Assembly (NCBI RefSeq): GCF_004348975.1
Contig: NZ_SMFP01000004.1
Span: forward strand, 248,001 to 312,000
Origin: Antarcticimicrobium sediminis
Lineage (GTDB): Bacteria > Pseudomonadota > Alphaproteobacteria > Rhodobacterales > Rhodobacteraceae
DNA length: 64,000 nt
Direction: 5' to 3'
The notes under the pieces were generated by a model. That model saw nothing but the letters and a program-made list of their open reading frames with translations, ran no database searches and was not told the origin of the DNA. The translations under genes and the position numbers were made by a program. Shown one piece after another: positions 14,629 through 23,846 of this stretch. Position 1 is the stretch's first letter, and every line of letters starts with the position of its first letter.

Positions 14629-15761
14629 GTACGTTCCCTTGCCATCTTTGTGGCGATTGCCACGGATTGCGCCGCGCCGTCAAATTTCAGCGTGCTGTCG
14701 TGGCGTGGACCTGCGGCGCGAACGCGGTCGACCGCCCCGGCCAGGGCCGCAGGCGTCAGATCGGCGCTGCGCAGAACCGTGATCCCCGGCAGGGCCGCGA
14801 GGCTGTCGGCGCGTAGCCCTTGTTCCACCTCTTTGCCGGCGTCGAACGGGATCAGCACCGCAGGCGTTCCCGCCTGCAACAGATCCATCGCGGTGTTATA
14901 GCCGCACATGCTGACCGACGCGGCGGCCTGCGGCAGCATCTGGCGGAAATCCGGGCGGGCCGGTTCGACCGTGGCGTTACCCGGGGCCTTAGCCCGTAAA
15001 TCGGCGAGCAGGGCCGGATCCTTGCCGCCCACCAGCAGCCGCCAGCGCAGATCGGGGCGCAGGCGCGCCGCCGCCAGTGCGGTGTGGAACAGCGGCCCGC
15101 CGACGCCACCGCCACCAGCGCTGACCAGCACCTCGCCCGCGCCGATACCGTCAGGATGCGGGGCCGGGGCAGGGGGCGCGACATAGCCGGTATAGCGCAG
15201 TTTCTCTGCCAACTCGGGGGGGACCGGCCAGCTTTGCTCCAGCCGGGTCGCGTGGCGGTCGGAATGGACCAGCACCGCGTCATAATATGTCGCCACGATC
15301 TCGGCCGCGCGCGTGGCCTTTGCCGGTTTGGACGGTGGCGCGAGGATGTCGCGGATCGAGGCCAGCACGGTGGGGCGGCGGCGCTGATCCTGCGCCGCCG
15401 TCAGCAGCGACAGGAATTCGCCCGCCAGCGCCCGGCGGCCAAAGGGGAACAGTTCGGTGATCAGGATGTCGGGGCCAAAATCGCGTAGCGCATGGCACAG
15501 CGCCTCGCTGCGGGCCTCAAGATAGCCCGCGTCGGCCTGTTGTCCCCGGTCGTTCAGCAGCCGGGTAAAATCCACCCCGTCCGAAGCCAGCGGCGGCAGT
15601 TGCAGAAACCCGAGAGGACCGGGGTCCAGATGCGGCGCCGGGCGGCCGCCCGAGACCAGCAGTACCTCATGCCCGGCCACGTCAAAGGCACGGCCCAGCG
15701 TCAGCGCCCGGCTCAGATGGCCGGTGCCAAGCAGGTGAGTGACCACGATCATCGCCTTCAT
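14625..15761 (-). CDS. MurG-like glycosyltransferase (COG4671 type)
   Basis: Predicted GT-B glycosyltransferase of 378 residues, related to MurG and to the protein encoded at 18662-19891. The N-terminus MIVVTHLLGTGHLSRALTLG is the GxGH acceptor loop. The C-terminal half has LVSAGGGGVGGPLFHTAL and SMCGYNTAMDLLQAGTPAVL, the nucleotide-sugar site. ATG 15761 overlaps the phosphatase stop as ATGA; longer in-frame upstream sequence lies inside the phosphatase gene and is not used. Probably cytosolic or membrane-peripheral. Donor and acceptor are unknown. Confidence 0.82.
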   Translation of the reverse strand: MKAMIVVTHLLGTGHLSRALTLGRAFDVAGHEVLLVSGGRPAPHLDPGPLGFLQLPPLASDGVDFTRLLNDRGQQADAGYLEARSEALCHALRDFGPDILITELFPFGRRALAGEFLSLLTAAQDQRRRPTVLASIRDILAPPSKPAKATRAAEIVATYYDAVLVHSDRHATRLEQSWPVPPELAEKLRYTGYVAPPAPAPHPDGIGAGEVLVSAGGGGVGGPLFHTALAAARLRPDLRWRLLVGGKDPALLADLRAKAPGNATVEPARPDFRQMLPQAAASVSMCGYNTAMDLLQAGTPAVLIPFDAGKEVEQGLRADSLAALPGITVLRSADLTPAALAGAVDRVRAAGPRHDSTLKFDGAAQSVAIATKMARERT

Positions 15762-16348
15762 GGCGTGGCGTCCGGGGGGATCAGGCGGATCGCCTCGCCC
15801 TCGGGCGTCAGGGTGTCGCCGTCGATGTGCAGCACGTAAAGCCGGTTGCGCTTGACCTTGAAGGGGGCGGGACCGGAGAAATTCCAGCCATGGGCGCGGG
15901 CCAGCATCACCCGCATGATGCCGATATGGCAGACCACCAGCGCATCGCGCTCCAGCCGCGCGAGCCAGGGGCGCAGCCGGGTCCAGAGTTCCCCCGGGCT
16001 TTCGCCGCCCGGTGCGTGATACTCCCAACCCCAATCCTCGATATGGCGAAAGCCGCTACCGGGCGTGGCGAGCAGGTCGAGCCCGCGTTTGCCCTCCCAC
16101 GTGCCCCAGTTCATCTCGCTCAGTTCCGGCGCGGTGCGGGGCGCGTGGCGGGCCACAAGTTCGGCGGTCTCGGCGGCGCGTTTCAGCGGGCTGGACCACA
16201 GTTCGGCCGTGTCCCAAGGGGCGGGCAGGCGCAGGGTGGACAGTTCGGCGCGGGCGTCGTCGTCAAGCGGGATGTCGCTGGCGCCCTGAATGCGGCCCAT
16301 GCGGTTCCAGTCGGTATGCCCATGACGCAGCAGCGCGAGGCGGATCAT
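15758..16348 (-). CDS. Histidine phosphatase family protein
   Basis: Phosphoglycerate-mutase-like phosphatase of 196 residues. The catalytic RHG motif is LALLRHGHTDWN (His9); SSPLKRAAETA, the acid residue in SEMNWGTWEGKRG and the second His in VVCHIGIMRV complete the site. This superfamily includes sugar-phosphate and alpha-ribazole phosphatases. Its place inside the glycan operon, overlapping genes on both sides by four bases, suggests dephosphorylation of a glycan precursor, which is inference. Confidence 0.88.
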   Translation of the reverse strand: MIRLALLRHGHTDWNRMGRIQGASDIPLDDDARAELSTLRLPAPWDTAELWSSPLKRAAETAELVARHAPRTAPELSEMNWGTWEGKRGLDLLATPGSGFRHIEDWGWEYHAPGGESPGELWTRLRPWLARLERDALVVCHIGIMRVMLARAHGWNFSGPAPFKVKRNRLYVLHIDGDTLTPEGEAIRLIPPDATP

Positions 16349-17424
16349 GCGGTGCCCTCCAGCAGCGGGGTGACGGCGGACCAGAATCGCTCTGTCGCAG
16401 CCGGGCGCAGATGGGCGCGGGCGATCATCGCGCGGGCCTGTGCGCCGCGTTCCCGCCGTAGCGCGGGATTGGACAGCAGCGTGGTGATTTGCGCGGCCAG
16501 TGCCCCGGGGCCGTCGTCGGGCGCGGGGTAGTCACCGGGTAGCAGCACGTCGCGCACGCCGGGGCGATCCTGTGCCACCACCGGAAGGCCAGCCGCCTGT
16601 GCCTCAAGATAGACCATGCCAAAGGCCTCGTTGACGCCGGGCCAGACGAAAAGCGAGGCCCGGCGATAGGCCGCCGCAAGCGCATCGTGGTCAAGTTCGC
16701 CAAGGAACCGGACGCGGTCGCCATGCGGGGCCATCAGCGCCGCGACCTGCGCCCGAGCCGGGCCGTCGCCCGCGATCTCCAACTGCCAGTCGCCGCTCAG
16801 AAGGGCGAGAGATTGGGCGAGGATGGTATAGGAGGCCAGCTTGTCCCCCGCCCGCATCATCCCTGCGCTCAGCATCGGGCCGTCACAGCCCGAGGCGGGC
16901 GGCAAGTGGTCCGTGGGCAGGATGGGGGGCAGCTGCACCAGCCGCTGCTGCGCGGGGCGGTGACGCTCCAGCGTGATCAGGTCATTGGCGGTCAGGTAAA
17001 AGATGACCGCAGCCGCGTCGCAGGCGGCTTCGGCCGCCGCCGCGAAATCGGCCCAAGGTCCGCTCAGGCGCTTTTTGGCGCGGGTGGATTCGATCTGAAC
17101 ATAGGGCAGCCCCAGCGCGGCGCAGGTAGCGGGGCCGATCAGATCCGGCGCCTTGTAGTAATTGTGATAGGTGACCCAAAGCGCGATGTCAGAGCCTGCG
17201 AGGGTTTGGCTCAGCCGGGTGACCTCGGCCTTTGCGGCGCGGTGCAGCTCGGCCTGACGGGCGGGATCGCCGGCCTTTTCGTGCAGCTTCAGCTCCGAGA
17301 CCACCTCGACCTGCGCCCCCTTGGCGCCGATGGCGGCGATCAGGTTGCGCGCCAGTGCCCGGTCGCCTGACGGGATCGGGCTGTCGGGCGATTTCATCGG
17401 GGCGTAAAAGGCGATGCGGGTCAT
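16345..17424 (-). CDS. Glycosyltransferase family 4 protein
   Basis: GT-B fold glycosyltransferase of 359 residues. The N-terminus MTRIAFYAPMKSPDSPIPSG resembles the acceptor-side loop of GT4 enzymes. The C-terminal domain has LSAGMMRAGDKLASY, LEIAGDGPARAQV and the EX7E motif as EAFGMVYLE, the retaining donor site. Overlaps of four bases with both neighbours show a coupled operon. Acceptor and sugar are not predictable from sequence alone. Confidence 0.87.
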   Translation of the reverse strand: MTRIAFYAPMKSPDSPIPSGDRALARNLIAAIGAKGAQVEVVSELKLHEKAGDPARQAELHRAAKAEVTRLSQTLAGSDIALWVTYHNYYKAPDLIGPATCAALGLPYVQIESTRAKKRLSGPWADFAAAAEAACDAAAVIFYLTANDLITLERHRPAQQRLVQLPPILPTDHLPPASGCDGPMLSAGMMRAGDKLASYTILAQSLALLSGDWQLEIAGDGPARAQVAALMAPHGDRVRFLGELDHDALAAAYRRASLFVWPGVNEAFGMVYLEAQAAGLPVVAQDRPGVRDVLLPGDYPAPDDGPGALAAQITTLLSNPALRRERGAQARAMIARAHLRPAATERFWSAVTPLLEGTA

Positions 17425-18665
17425 GGGGTGGGTGCGTCGATCATCTGCCGTAGCCGCGCCGCCAACCTGTCGATGCCCGGTTGCATGGTGAACTCCGCGA
17501 TCAGCCGCTTGCGGGCCGCCTCGGCCATGGCTTGCGCGCGCGCGGGGTTGCGGGCCAGCGTTTCGATCGCCTCGGCCAGTTCTGTGGGGTCATCCCCGGC
17601 CAGCAGCCCATGGGTGCCGCTCACGATGAATTCGGGGATCGCCGCCACGGCAGTCGAGATGATCGGCACCAGTTGCGAGGCGGCCTCCATCAGAACATTG
17701 GGCAGCCCGTCGCGGTCGCCATCCGCCGCGATCCGGCTGGGTAGAACAAACAGGTCGGCGGCGCGCATCGCCGCGATCACCTCGGGCTGGTCGCAGGCTC
17801 CGCGCCAGTCGATCCGCGCGGCGAGACCAGCGGCTTGCGCCTGTGCTTGTAGCGGCCCAAGCAGATCGCCGCCGCCAATATGGGTCCAGCGCCAGTCAAT
17901 CCCAGCGGGCAGCAGCGCCAGCGCGGCGATCAGCCGGTCAAAGCCCTTTTTCTCGACCAGCCGCCCGACCGACAGCAGGCGCAGCGGATCGCCGGGGCGG
18001 CGCAACGGGCGGGCAGGGGCATCGGGAAAGCGCGACAGGTCAAGCCCGTGATAGATCAGGTCGATCTTGGCCGGATCGCCCGCCAGCTCCCGCAGATGGC
18101 GCGCACCATAGGCGGTGCAGGTGGCCCCGAACTGGGCCGAATAAGGGCCGGCGAGCTTTTCGCGCTTTTCCCACTCGGGCGAGGTCCAGATATCCTTGGC
18201 GTGGGCGGCAAAGCTCCACGGCAGGCCGCGCATCACCGCCGCATAGCGCGCGACCGACGAGGGGGTGTGCAGGAAATGGGAATACAGGCCACGGGTGCCG
18301 GGCGGCAGTTCGGTGGCCAGCACGCAGGCCTGACCAAAGCGGCGCACCCGGTTGCGGGTGGTATCGCGGCGCAGATCGTCACGCCAAAGCGCATAGGCCG
18401 CGCCATAGCCGGGCAGGGCACGGGCGGCGGTGCGGGCACGGGTGACACGCTCGGGCGCGTCGAACAGGTATTCGGGCAGGTAATGAACCCGGGCGCGCAG
18501 CCGGTCGTGCAACGGGTGGCGCTTGGTGTCGGTGGGGTGACGCAGCGACCAGATGTCAAACTGCAGCCCGGCCTGTTCCAGCGCGACGAGTTCCTGCGCG
18601 ATGAAGGTTTCCGACAAGCGCGGCCAGCCTTTGACGACAACGGCCAGCGTGGGTGTCAGGCTCAT
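17421..18665 (-). CDS. Glycosyltransferase family 4 protein, colanic-acid type
   Basis: GT-B glycosyltransferase of 414 residues, of the kind annotated in colanic acid and other surface glycan clusters. N-terminal VVKGWPRLSETFIAQELVALE is the typical acceptor-domain start. The donor domain has LLSVGRLVEKKGFDRLIAAL, HIGGGDLLGPL, and DRDGLPNVLMEA, the EX7E-like motif with Asp in the first position. It overlaps the genes before and after by four bases. Cytosolic side of the inner membrane is expected. Confidence 0.88.
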   Translation of the reverse strand: MSLTPTLAVVVKGWPRLSETFIAQELVALEQAGLQFDIWSLRHPTDTKRHPLHDRLRARVHYLPEYLFDAPERVTRARTAARALPGYGAAYALWRDDLRRDTTRNRVRRFGQACVLATELPPGTRGLYSHFLHTPSSVARYAAVMRGLPWSFAAHAKDIWTSPEWEKREKLAGPYSAQFGATCTAYGARHLRELAGDPAKIDLIYHGLDLSRFPDAPARPLRRPGDPLRLLSVGRLVEKKGFDRLIAALALLPAGIDWRWTHIGGGDLLGPLQAQAQAAGLAARIDWRGACDQPEVIAAMRAADLFVLPSRIAADGDRDGLPNVLMEAASQLVPIISTAVAAIPEFIVSGTHGLLAGDDPTELAEAIETLARNPARAQAMAEAARKRLIAEFTMQPGIDRLAARLRQMIDAPTP

Positions 18666-19891
18666 TGCGCCGCCTGTTCGTGCTGCTCTGCCAGCATGGC
18701 CGCAACGCGCTGCGTGACATAATCGAGCCCGCCCAACAGCCCCGCGTGCATCGCCTGTGACGGCAGCGATTGGTTCGGCAGGTTGCGGATGGCGCGGATC
18801 ATCGCCTCGGGCGTCAGCCCGTCACGGCCGTTCTCCAACATGCGGACAAGGCCCAGCTCTTCGGCGCGGCTGGCGCGAATCCATTGTTCCAGCCGGGGCA
18901 CCGTGCGCGGCACGATCACCGCGCGTTGGTCAAACGACAGCACCTCGCAAAAGGTGTTGTAGCCGCCCATGCAGACCACGCCCTGCGCATGGACGAAAAG
19001 GGTCTCGATCTGGGATTCGAACCCGACCGTGGTGACCCGCCCGTTCAACAGCGCCACGCGCGCCTCGAAATCGGCGCGGGTTTCGCCGGAAAGGAACGGG
19101 CCATAGACGATCACCGCGCGCGGTGCGAGGGTCGGGTCCTGCTCATAGGCGGAGAGGACGAGATCGACCATGAATTCGCCGTCGCCGCCGCCGCCGGGCG
19201 TGATCAGGATATAGGGGCCGTCCTCGACCGGCGGTTCCGCCTGTCCCAGTTCGCGGCGAAGATAGCCAGTCCAGTGCATATGCGCGCGCACCTCGGGGCC
19301 AAGGTCAAGCCCGGCCACCGGGTCGTAGAAATCGCGCTGACCATAGACCCAGACCTCGTCATAGTATTTGCGCGTGGCTTCGATCGCGCCCTTGCGTTCC
19401 CATTCGACGGCCAGCAGATCGGGGTCGTCAAGCACGTCGCGCAGCCCCAGCACCAGCCGCGCCCGGCCGGTGGCCTTCAGGCAGGCCAGCGTCGGCAGCA
19501 GCTCGCCGCGAAAGCCCGAAGGCTCCTTGTCGACGATCAGGATGTCGGGGTCGTATTGCCGCGCCGAGGTTTCGATCAGCGCCGCGCGCAGCTCGGTGAT
19601 CTCTTCGATATCCATGCCCAGCGTCTGGGCAACATAGGAGCCATCGCTGCGCTTGGTCACGCCGGGCAGGCGTACGTGATCGACCCGGCGCGGAAAGGTA
19701 AAGCGGCCCGCGACTGGCGATCCGGTCAGGATCAGCGCCGACGCTGAGGGGATGGCCCGGGTGATCGCACCGGCCAAGGCCCGCGAGCGGCGCAGATGGC
19801 CCAGCCCGTAGGTGTCGTGGCTGTACAGCATTACCCGTGGTTCGCGGTCTGCGCGCGGCACCTTGCTCTGGAATGTCACGCCACTCATCAT
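18662..19891 (-). CDS. MurG-like glycosyltransferase (COG4671 type)
   Basis: Predicted glycosyltransferase of 409 residues, paralogous in fold to the product of 14625-15761. VMLYSHDTYGLGHLRRSRAL forms the GxGH loop, followed by DILIVDKEPSGFRGELLP, ILITPGGGGDGEFMVDL and CMGGYNTFCEVLSFDQRAVI at the donor site. The start MMSGVTFQ (19891) lies four bases after the nucleotide-sugar dehydrogenase stop. Two such enzymes in one operon suggest consecutive sugar additions. Function beyond glycosyl transfer is unknown. Confidence 0.83.
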   Translation of the reverse strand: MMSGVTFQSKVPRADREPRVMLYSHDTYGLGHLRRSRALAGAITRAIPSASALILTGSPVAGRFTFPRRVDHVRLPGVTKRSDGSYVAQTLGMDIEEITELRAALIETSARQYDPDILIVDKEPSGFRGELLPTLACLKATGRARLVLGLRDVLDDPDLLAVEWERKGAIEATRKYYDEVWVYGQRDFYDPVAGLDLGPEVRAHMHWTGYLRRELGQAEPPVEDGPYILITPGGGGDGEFMVDLVLSAYEQDPTLAPRAVIVYGPFLSGETRADFEARVALLNGRVTTVGFESQIETLFVHAQGVVCMGGYNTFCEVLSFDQRAVIVPRTVPRLEQWIRASRAEELGLVRMLENGRDGLTPEAMIRAIRNLPNQSLPSQAMHAGLLGGLDYVTQRVAAMLAEQHEQAAQ

Positions 19892-19895
19892 CCTG

Positions 19896-21176
19896 TCAAA
19901 GCCTCAGGTCCGCGCCTGATTTGCCGAAAATACCCTTGATATCGTACAGAACCGCGCCCGGTTTGCCCAAGGCTCGAATGGCCGCACTTCCCATTCCGAC
20001 GAATTCCTTGTGTGCAACGGCTACGATAATGGCATCATAAGCCCCGGCATCGGGTTTCGTCACCGGGGTGATGTCATAATCCGCCGCGACAGATTGCGCA
20101 TCGACCCAAGGGTCATAGACATCGGGTTTCAGCGAATAGGCCTCCAGTTCCGACACGATATCGGCGACGCGGGTGTTGCGGGTGTCGTTGCAGTTTTCCT
20201 TGAAGGTGAAGCCCATCACCAGAACCCGCGCCTGTGCCAGATTGACCCCGCGCGCCAGCAGCGCCTTGATTAGCTCATGGGTGACATGGCGGCCCATCTG
20301 GTCGTTGATGCGGCGCCCGGCAAGGATCACCTCGGGGTGATAGCCAAGCTGCGCGGCGCGGTAGGTCAGATAATAGGGATCGACGCCGATACAGTGGCCG
20401 CCCACCAGACCGGGTTTGAAGGGCAGGAAGTTCCATTTCGTGCCGGCGGCCTCCAGCACCTCCAGCGTGTCGAGCCCAAGGCGTGAGAAGATCAGCGAGA
20501 ATTCGTTCACCAGCGCGATATTAAGATCGCGTTGGGTGTTCTCGATCACCTTTGCCGCCTCGGCGGTCATGATCGAACCGGCCCGGTGCAGCCCGCCCTT
20601 GGCCACCGGCGCATACAGCGCCGCGACCCGTTCAAGCGTTTCGTCATCCTGGGCCGAGATGATCTTGACCACGTTTTCCAGCGAGTGTTCGGCATCGCCG
20701 GGGTTCACCCGTTCCGGCGAATAGGCCAGCTTGATCTCGTCATACAGCGTCAGCCCGCTGCCCGCAGCCAGAACCGGGCCGCAGACCTCTTCGGTGACGC
20801 CGGGGTAGACGGTGCTTTCCACCACGACCAGCGATCCGGGGCGCAGGTGCGGCGCGATGGCGCGGCAGGCGGCGCGCAGCGGCTCCATCTCCGGGGTCTT
20901 GGCATCGGTGATGGGGGTGGGCACGGCGATGATAAAGACGGTGCGCCCGGCCAGTTCGGCGGGATCAGCGGAAAACCTTGTACCTGCTGCGATCAGCGAG
21001 GGTTGTGAAACCTCGCCGTTGCGGTCCAGCCCGTCGCGCAGCGCCGCGACATGGGCGCTGTCGGTGTCAAATCCCAGCGTGTCGAATCCGGCGCGTGCCA
21101 GCGCCACTGCCAGCGGCAACCCGACATAGCCGAGACCCAGCACCGCGATCTTGTCCTGATTGCCTTGCTTGACCAT
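19896..21176 (-). CDS. Nucleotide-sugar dehydrogenase (UDP-GlcNAc/UDP-GalNAc 6-dehydrogenase type)
   Basis: NAD-dependent enzyme oxidising C6 of a UDP-sugar to a uronic acid, 426 residues, cytosolic. Rossmann loop AVLGLGYVGLP (11-21), central VESTVYPGVTEE, AYSPERVNPGD, and the catalytic Cys262 in GGHCIGVDPYYLTYRA, the form seen in TviB/WbpA-type enzymes rather than in UDP-glucose dehydrogenase. The C-terminal MGFTFKENCNDTRNT also fits that group. First gene of the eight-gene leftward glycan operon, so it probably supplies the HexNAcA donor. The exact sugar is an inference from motif similarity. Confidence 0.9.
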   Translation of the reverse strand: MVKQGNQDKIAVLGLGYVGLPLAVALARAGFDTLGFDTDSAHVAALRDGLDRNGEVSQPSLIAAGTRFSADPAELAGRTVFIIAVPTPITDAKTPEMEPLRAACRAIAPHLRPGSLVVVESTVYPGVTEEVCGPVLAAGSGLTLYDEIKLAYSPERVNPGDAEHSLENVVKIISAQDDETLERVAALYAPVAKGGLHRAGSIMTAEAAKVIENTQRDLNIALVNEFSLIFSRLGLDTLEVLEAAGTKWNFLPFKPGLVGGHCIGVDPYYLTYRAAQLGYHPEVILAGRRINDQMGRHVTHELIKALLARGVNLAQARVLVMGFTFKENCNDTRNTRVADIVSELEAYSLKPDVYDPWVDAQSVAADYDITPVTKPDAGAYDAIIVAVAHKEFVGMGSAAIRALGKPGAVLYDIKGIFGKSGADLRL

Positions 21177-21389
21177 CGCCCGTCTCTATTTCATTCACCC
21201 GCACGGGCCGCTGGTCGGCAAGCGCTTTATGGCCTTTGCGACCAAACCCCTACTAGTGAAATCATGCCCGAATGCAAACAGGTTTCTGTCAAAGCGGTTT
21301 TCCGTTCGGGTCAGGGCCTTTGCGCGTTTGCCTTGGCGATACCGCTTCTGTAGCGTGTTGCTCATCCATTGTGCAGGGACCCGAGACCG

Positions 21390-23819
21390 ATGATCATGAC
21401 GCTGTTTCGCCTGTTTCTGGCCCTTTGGGTGCTGGTATTGGTGCCTGTCCCGGGGCAGGCACAATCGCTTTTGTCGTTCGGAGCCGACAAGACAGCCCCG
21501 GCGGCGCCGGACACCGCCGGGACGGAAAGTGAGCGGTTGGCCGAGGCGCTGAAACAGGCGGCAGCAGCCGGCGTCAGCGTCGTGGTAGTGGATGCGAGCG
21601 GCAAGCTGATCAGTCCCGCACAGGCTCAAACACAGGCTCAAACACAGGCCCAGACCTCGCCCCAGACCTCGCCGGCGGAACCGGGAAGTGAGGCCGCGAT
21701 GATGGAGGGGGGCTCGGCGCTGATGAAGGCGCAGGCGCAGGTCAAGACCTTTCGCCAGACCCTGCGTGAGCGGCTTGATGCCCTGCCCAATTCGGTGAAC
21801 GAGGTGGTCTATATCCTGCGCGCCACCAGCCCCGAGGGGCGCATCATGACCTATGTGCAGGTGTTGCTCTGGAACATCGCATTCCTGTTCATCGGCCATC
21901 TGTTCGCACACTTTGTCTACGCACCAAAGATCGCCGGGCGGTGCGTCATGCCATGGGTCATGCAGAACCCGCAGGGGTTTCTGGAAAAGATGCCGTTTCT
22001 GGTGGTGCGCTTTACCGCAGGGGTGATCGGATCGCTGGTCGTCCTGCTGGTTGCATTGATCCTTGGCGCGTTGCTCATGCACTATCCGGATGATCTGTCG
22101 CTGGAGTTCACCACGACGGCGATCTTTGCCACCTATTTCATCGCCCGCACCGTGTCGGACCTGTGGCGCATGATCCTGTCGCCGTTTCTGAGCCAGTACC
22201 GGATGCCGCATTTCTCGGATCGGGACGCAAAGCGGCTCTATTACTGGGCAACCGTGCTGATTACTTTCAACGTCAGCTCGGTGGTGTTCTCGACATGGAT
22301 CGCGGATTTCGGGCTGAACTATAACGTTTACGCGCTGCTTTACGGGGCGCTGACGCTTGTCGCGGCGCTGGGTAATGTGCTGATGCTTGTCTGGAACGGC
22401 CGGGCGATCACCAATGCGATCCGGGGGGGGCGGGCCGCCGCCGAGGTGCCTTGGCTGACGCGGGCTGTTTCTTACGGCTGGGGCCCGATGATGATCGGTT
22501 ATTTCATCTATGGGTGGCTGCGGCTGGCGTTCGATCTGGTGCTGGACCTGCCCACCGGCATCCCGCCGATTGCGGCGGCCTATTTCAGCTTTATCGCGAT
22601 CATCGTGGTCTATGGCGTGATCAACTATGCGATCGAGCATTACTTTGCCCGCGCCCGCAACCGCGAAACCCTGAACGAAGGGCTGGCCGAGGCCGAGGCG
22701 CGCGAAGCGGAGGGCGGTGATTTGGCCCCGGCGCGTCCACGCCATGCCATCGCCACCTATGAGGCGCTGGCGCGGCGGGTGTCGGGGATCCTGGCCTTTG
22801 TCGCCGGGCTTTATGCGCTGGTGCTGATCTGGGACACCGGCAACCGGCTGATGGCCAACCCGATCGTGGACAGCCTGCTGGACGTGGTCGTGGTCCTGTT
22901 CCTTGGCTATATCGTCTATCACCTGTTCCGGATCTGGATCGACAGCCGCATCGCCGAGGAAACCGCCGAGGATGAGGTCGGCGAGTTGGGGGACGAGGGC
23001 GGCGCCACCGGGGCAAGCCGGCTGGCGACGCTGTTGCCGCTGTTCCGGGGCGCGATCCTTGCGGTGGTGGTGGTCTCGGTCGGGCTGATCGCGCTGTTGG
23101 AGCTGGGGATCAATGTCAGCCCGCTGTTCGCAGGTGCCGGGGTGGTCGGGCTGGCGGTTGGGTTCGGGGCGCAGACACTGGTGCGCGACATCTTTTCCGG
23201 CGCGTTCTTCCTGTTCGACGATGCCTTCCGCAAGGGCGAGTATATTGATCTGGGCGACGTGAAGGGGACGGTCGAAAAGATCTCGGTCCGCTCGTTTCAA
23301 CTGCGACACCATCTGGGGGCGCTGAACACCATCCCGTTTGGCGAGATCAAGGTGCTCAGCAACTATTCCCGCGACTGGGTGATCATGAAGCTGCCCCTGC
23401 GGGTGACCTATGACACCGATGTGGAAAAGGTGCGCAAGCTGATCAAGAAGCTGGGGCAGGACCTGTTGGAGGATCCGGTGATCGGGGAAAATTTCATCCA
23501 GCCGCTGAAATCCCAAGGCGTGATCGAAATGCAGGACAGCGCCATGATCATCCGGGTCAAGTTCATGACCAAGCCGGGCGACCAATGGTTGGTGCGCAAG
23601 CGGGTGTTTCAGGACATCCGCGACCTGTTCGCGCGCGAGGGCATCAAGTTCGCCCATCGCGAAGTCACCGTGCGCATGGCCGGGGATGAGGCCGGTGCAG
23701 CCACGCCGGAGCAGAAAAAGGCGGCGCTGGGCGCGGTTCAGGCCGCCATTGACGCCGACATGCTGGACGAGGGTGAGGGCAGTGGCGGCTCTGGCACTGG
23801 CTCTGGCGACGACCGCTAG
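21390..23819 (+). CDS. Large MscS-family mechanosensitive ion channel
   Basis: Inner-membrane channel of 809 residues that likely opens under membrane tension to release osmolytes. A signal peptide (LFRLFLALWVLVLVPVPGQA) is followed by a periplasmic part with a Gln/Thr repeat (AQTQAQTQAQT) and about ten membrane segments. The C-terminal MscS core has the pore helix with GVVGLAVGFGAQTLVRDIFS, the beta domain (EYIDLGDVKGTVEKISVRS) and the cytosolic cage. A linker after the last helices is acidic. ATG 21390 or 21396 are both possible. It is divergent from the glycan operon and convergent with the peptide transporter. Confidence 0.9.
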   Translation: MIMTLFRLFLALWVLVLVPVPGQAQSLLSFGADKTAPAAPDTAGTESERLAEALKQAAAAGVSVVVVDASGKLISPAQAQTQAQTQAQTSPQTSPAEPGSEAAMMEGGSALMKAQAQVKTFRQTLRERLDALPNSVNEVVYILRATSPEGRIMTYVQVLLWNIAFLFIGHLFAHFVYAPKIAGRCVMPWVMQNPQGFLEKMPFLVVRFTAGVIGSLVVLLVALILGALLMHYPDDLSLEFTTTAIFATYFIARTVSDLWRMILSPFLSQYRMPHFSDRDAKRLYYWATVLITFNVSSVVFSTWIADFGLNYNVYALLYGALTLVAALGNVLMLVWNGRAITNAIRGGRAAAEVPWLTRAVSYGWGPMMIGYFIYGWLRLAFDLVLDLPTGIPPIAAAYFSFIAIIVVYGVINYAIEHYFARARNRETLNEGLAEAEAREAEGGDLAPARPRHAIATYEALARRVSGILAFVAGLYALVLIWDTGNRLMANPIVDSLLDVVVVLFLGYIVYHLFRIWIDSRIAEETAEDEVGELGDEGGATGASRLATLLPLFRGAILAVVVVSVGLIALLELGINVSPLFAGAGVVGLAVGFGAQTLVRDIFSGAFFLFDDAFRKGEYIDLGDVKGTVEKISVRSFQLRHHLGALNTIPFGEIKVLSNYSRDWVIMKLPLRVTYDTDVEKVRKLIKKLGQDLLEDPVIGENFIQPLKSQGVIEMQDSAMIIRVKFMTKPGDQWLVRKRVFQDIRDLFAREGIKFAHREVTVRMAGDEAGAATPEQKKAALGAVQAAIDADMLDEGEGSGGSGTGSGDDR
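21620..21672 (+). repeat. Short tandem repeat in the mechanosensitive channel gene
   Basis: About two and a half copies of a 12-base unit, CAGGCTCAAACA, are followed by two copies of CAGACCTCGCCC-like sequence. They encode AQTQ and QTSP steps in the periplasmic linker of the channel. Unit length is a multiple of three, so copy changes would keep the frame. Confidence 0.6.
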
Positions 23820-23846
23820 GGCGCGCGCCCGACCGCTGGCCGGACG

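Noticed and set aside
15762-16034. In-frame N-terminal extension of the MurG-like glycosyltransferase
   Set aside because: The extension lies inside the histidine phosphatase gene in another frame. The start at 15761 gives a proper ATGA overlap and the GxGH loop close to the N-terminus.
21195-23657. An 820-codon open frame opposite the mechanosensitive channel gene
   Set aside because: The plus-strand frame gives clear MscS motifs. The opposite frame is His/Gln/Asp/Arg-rich without recognisable domains.
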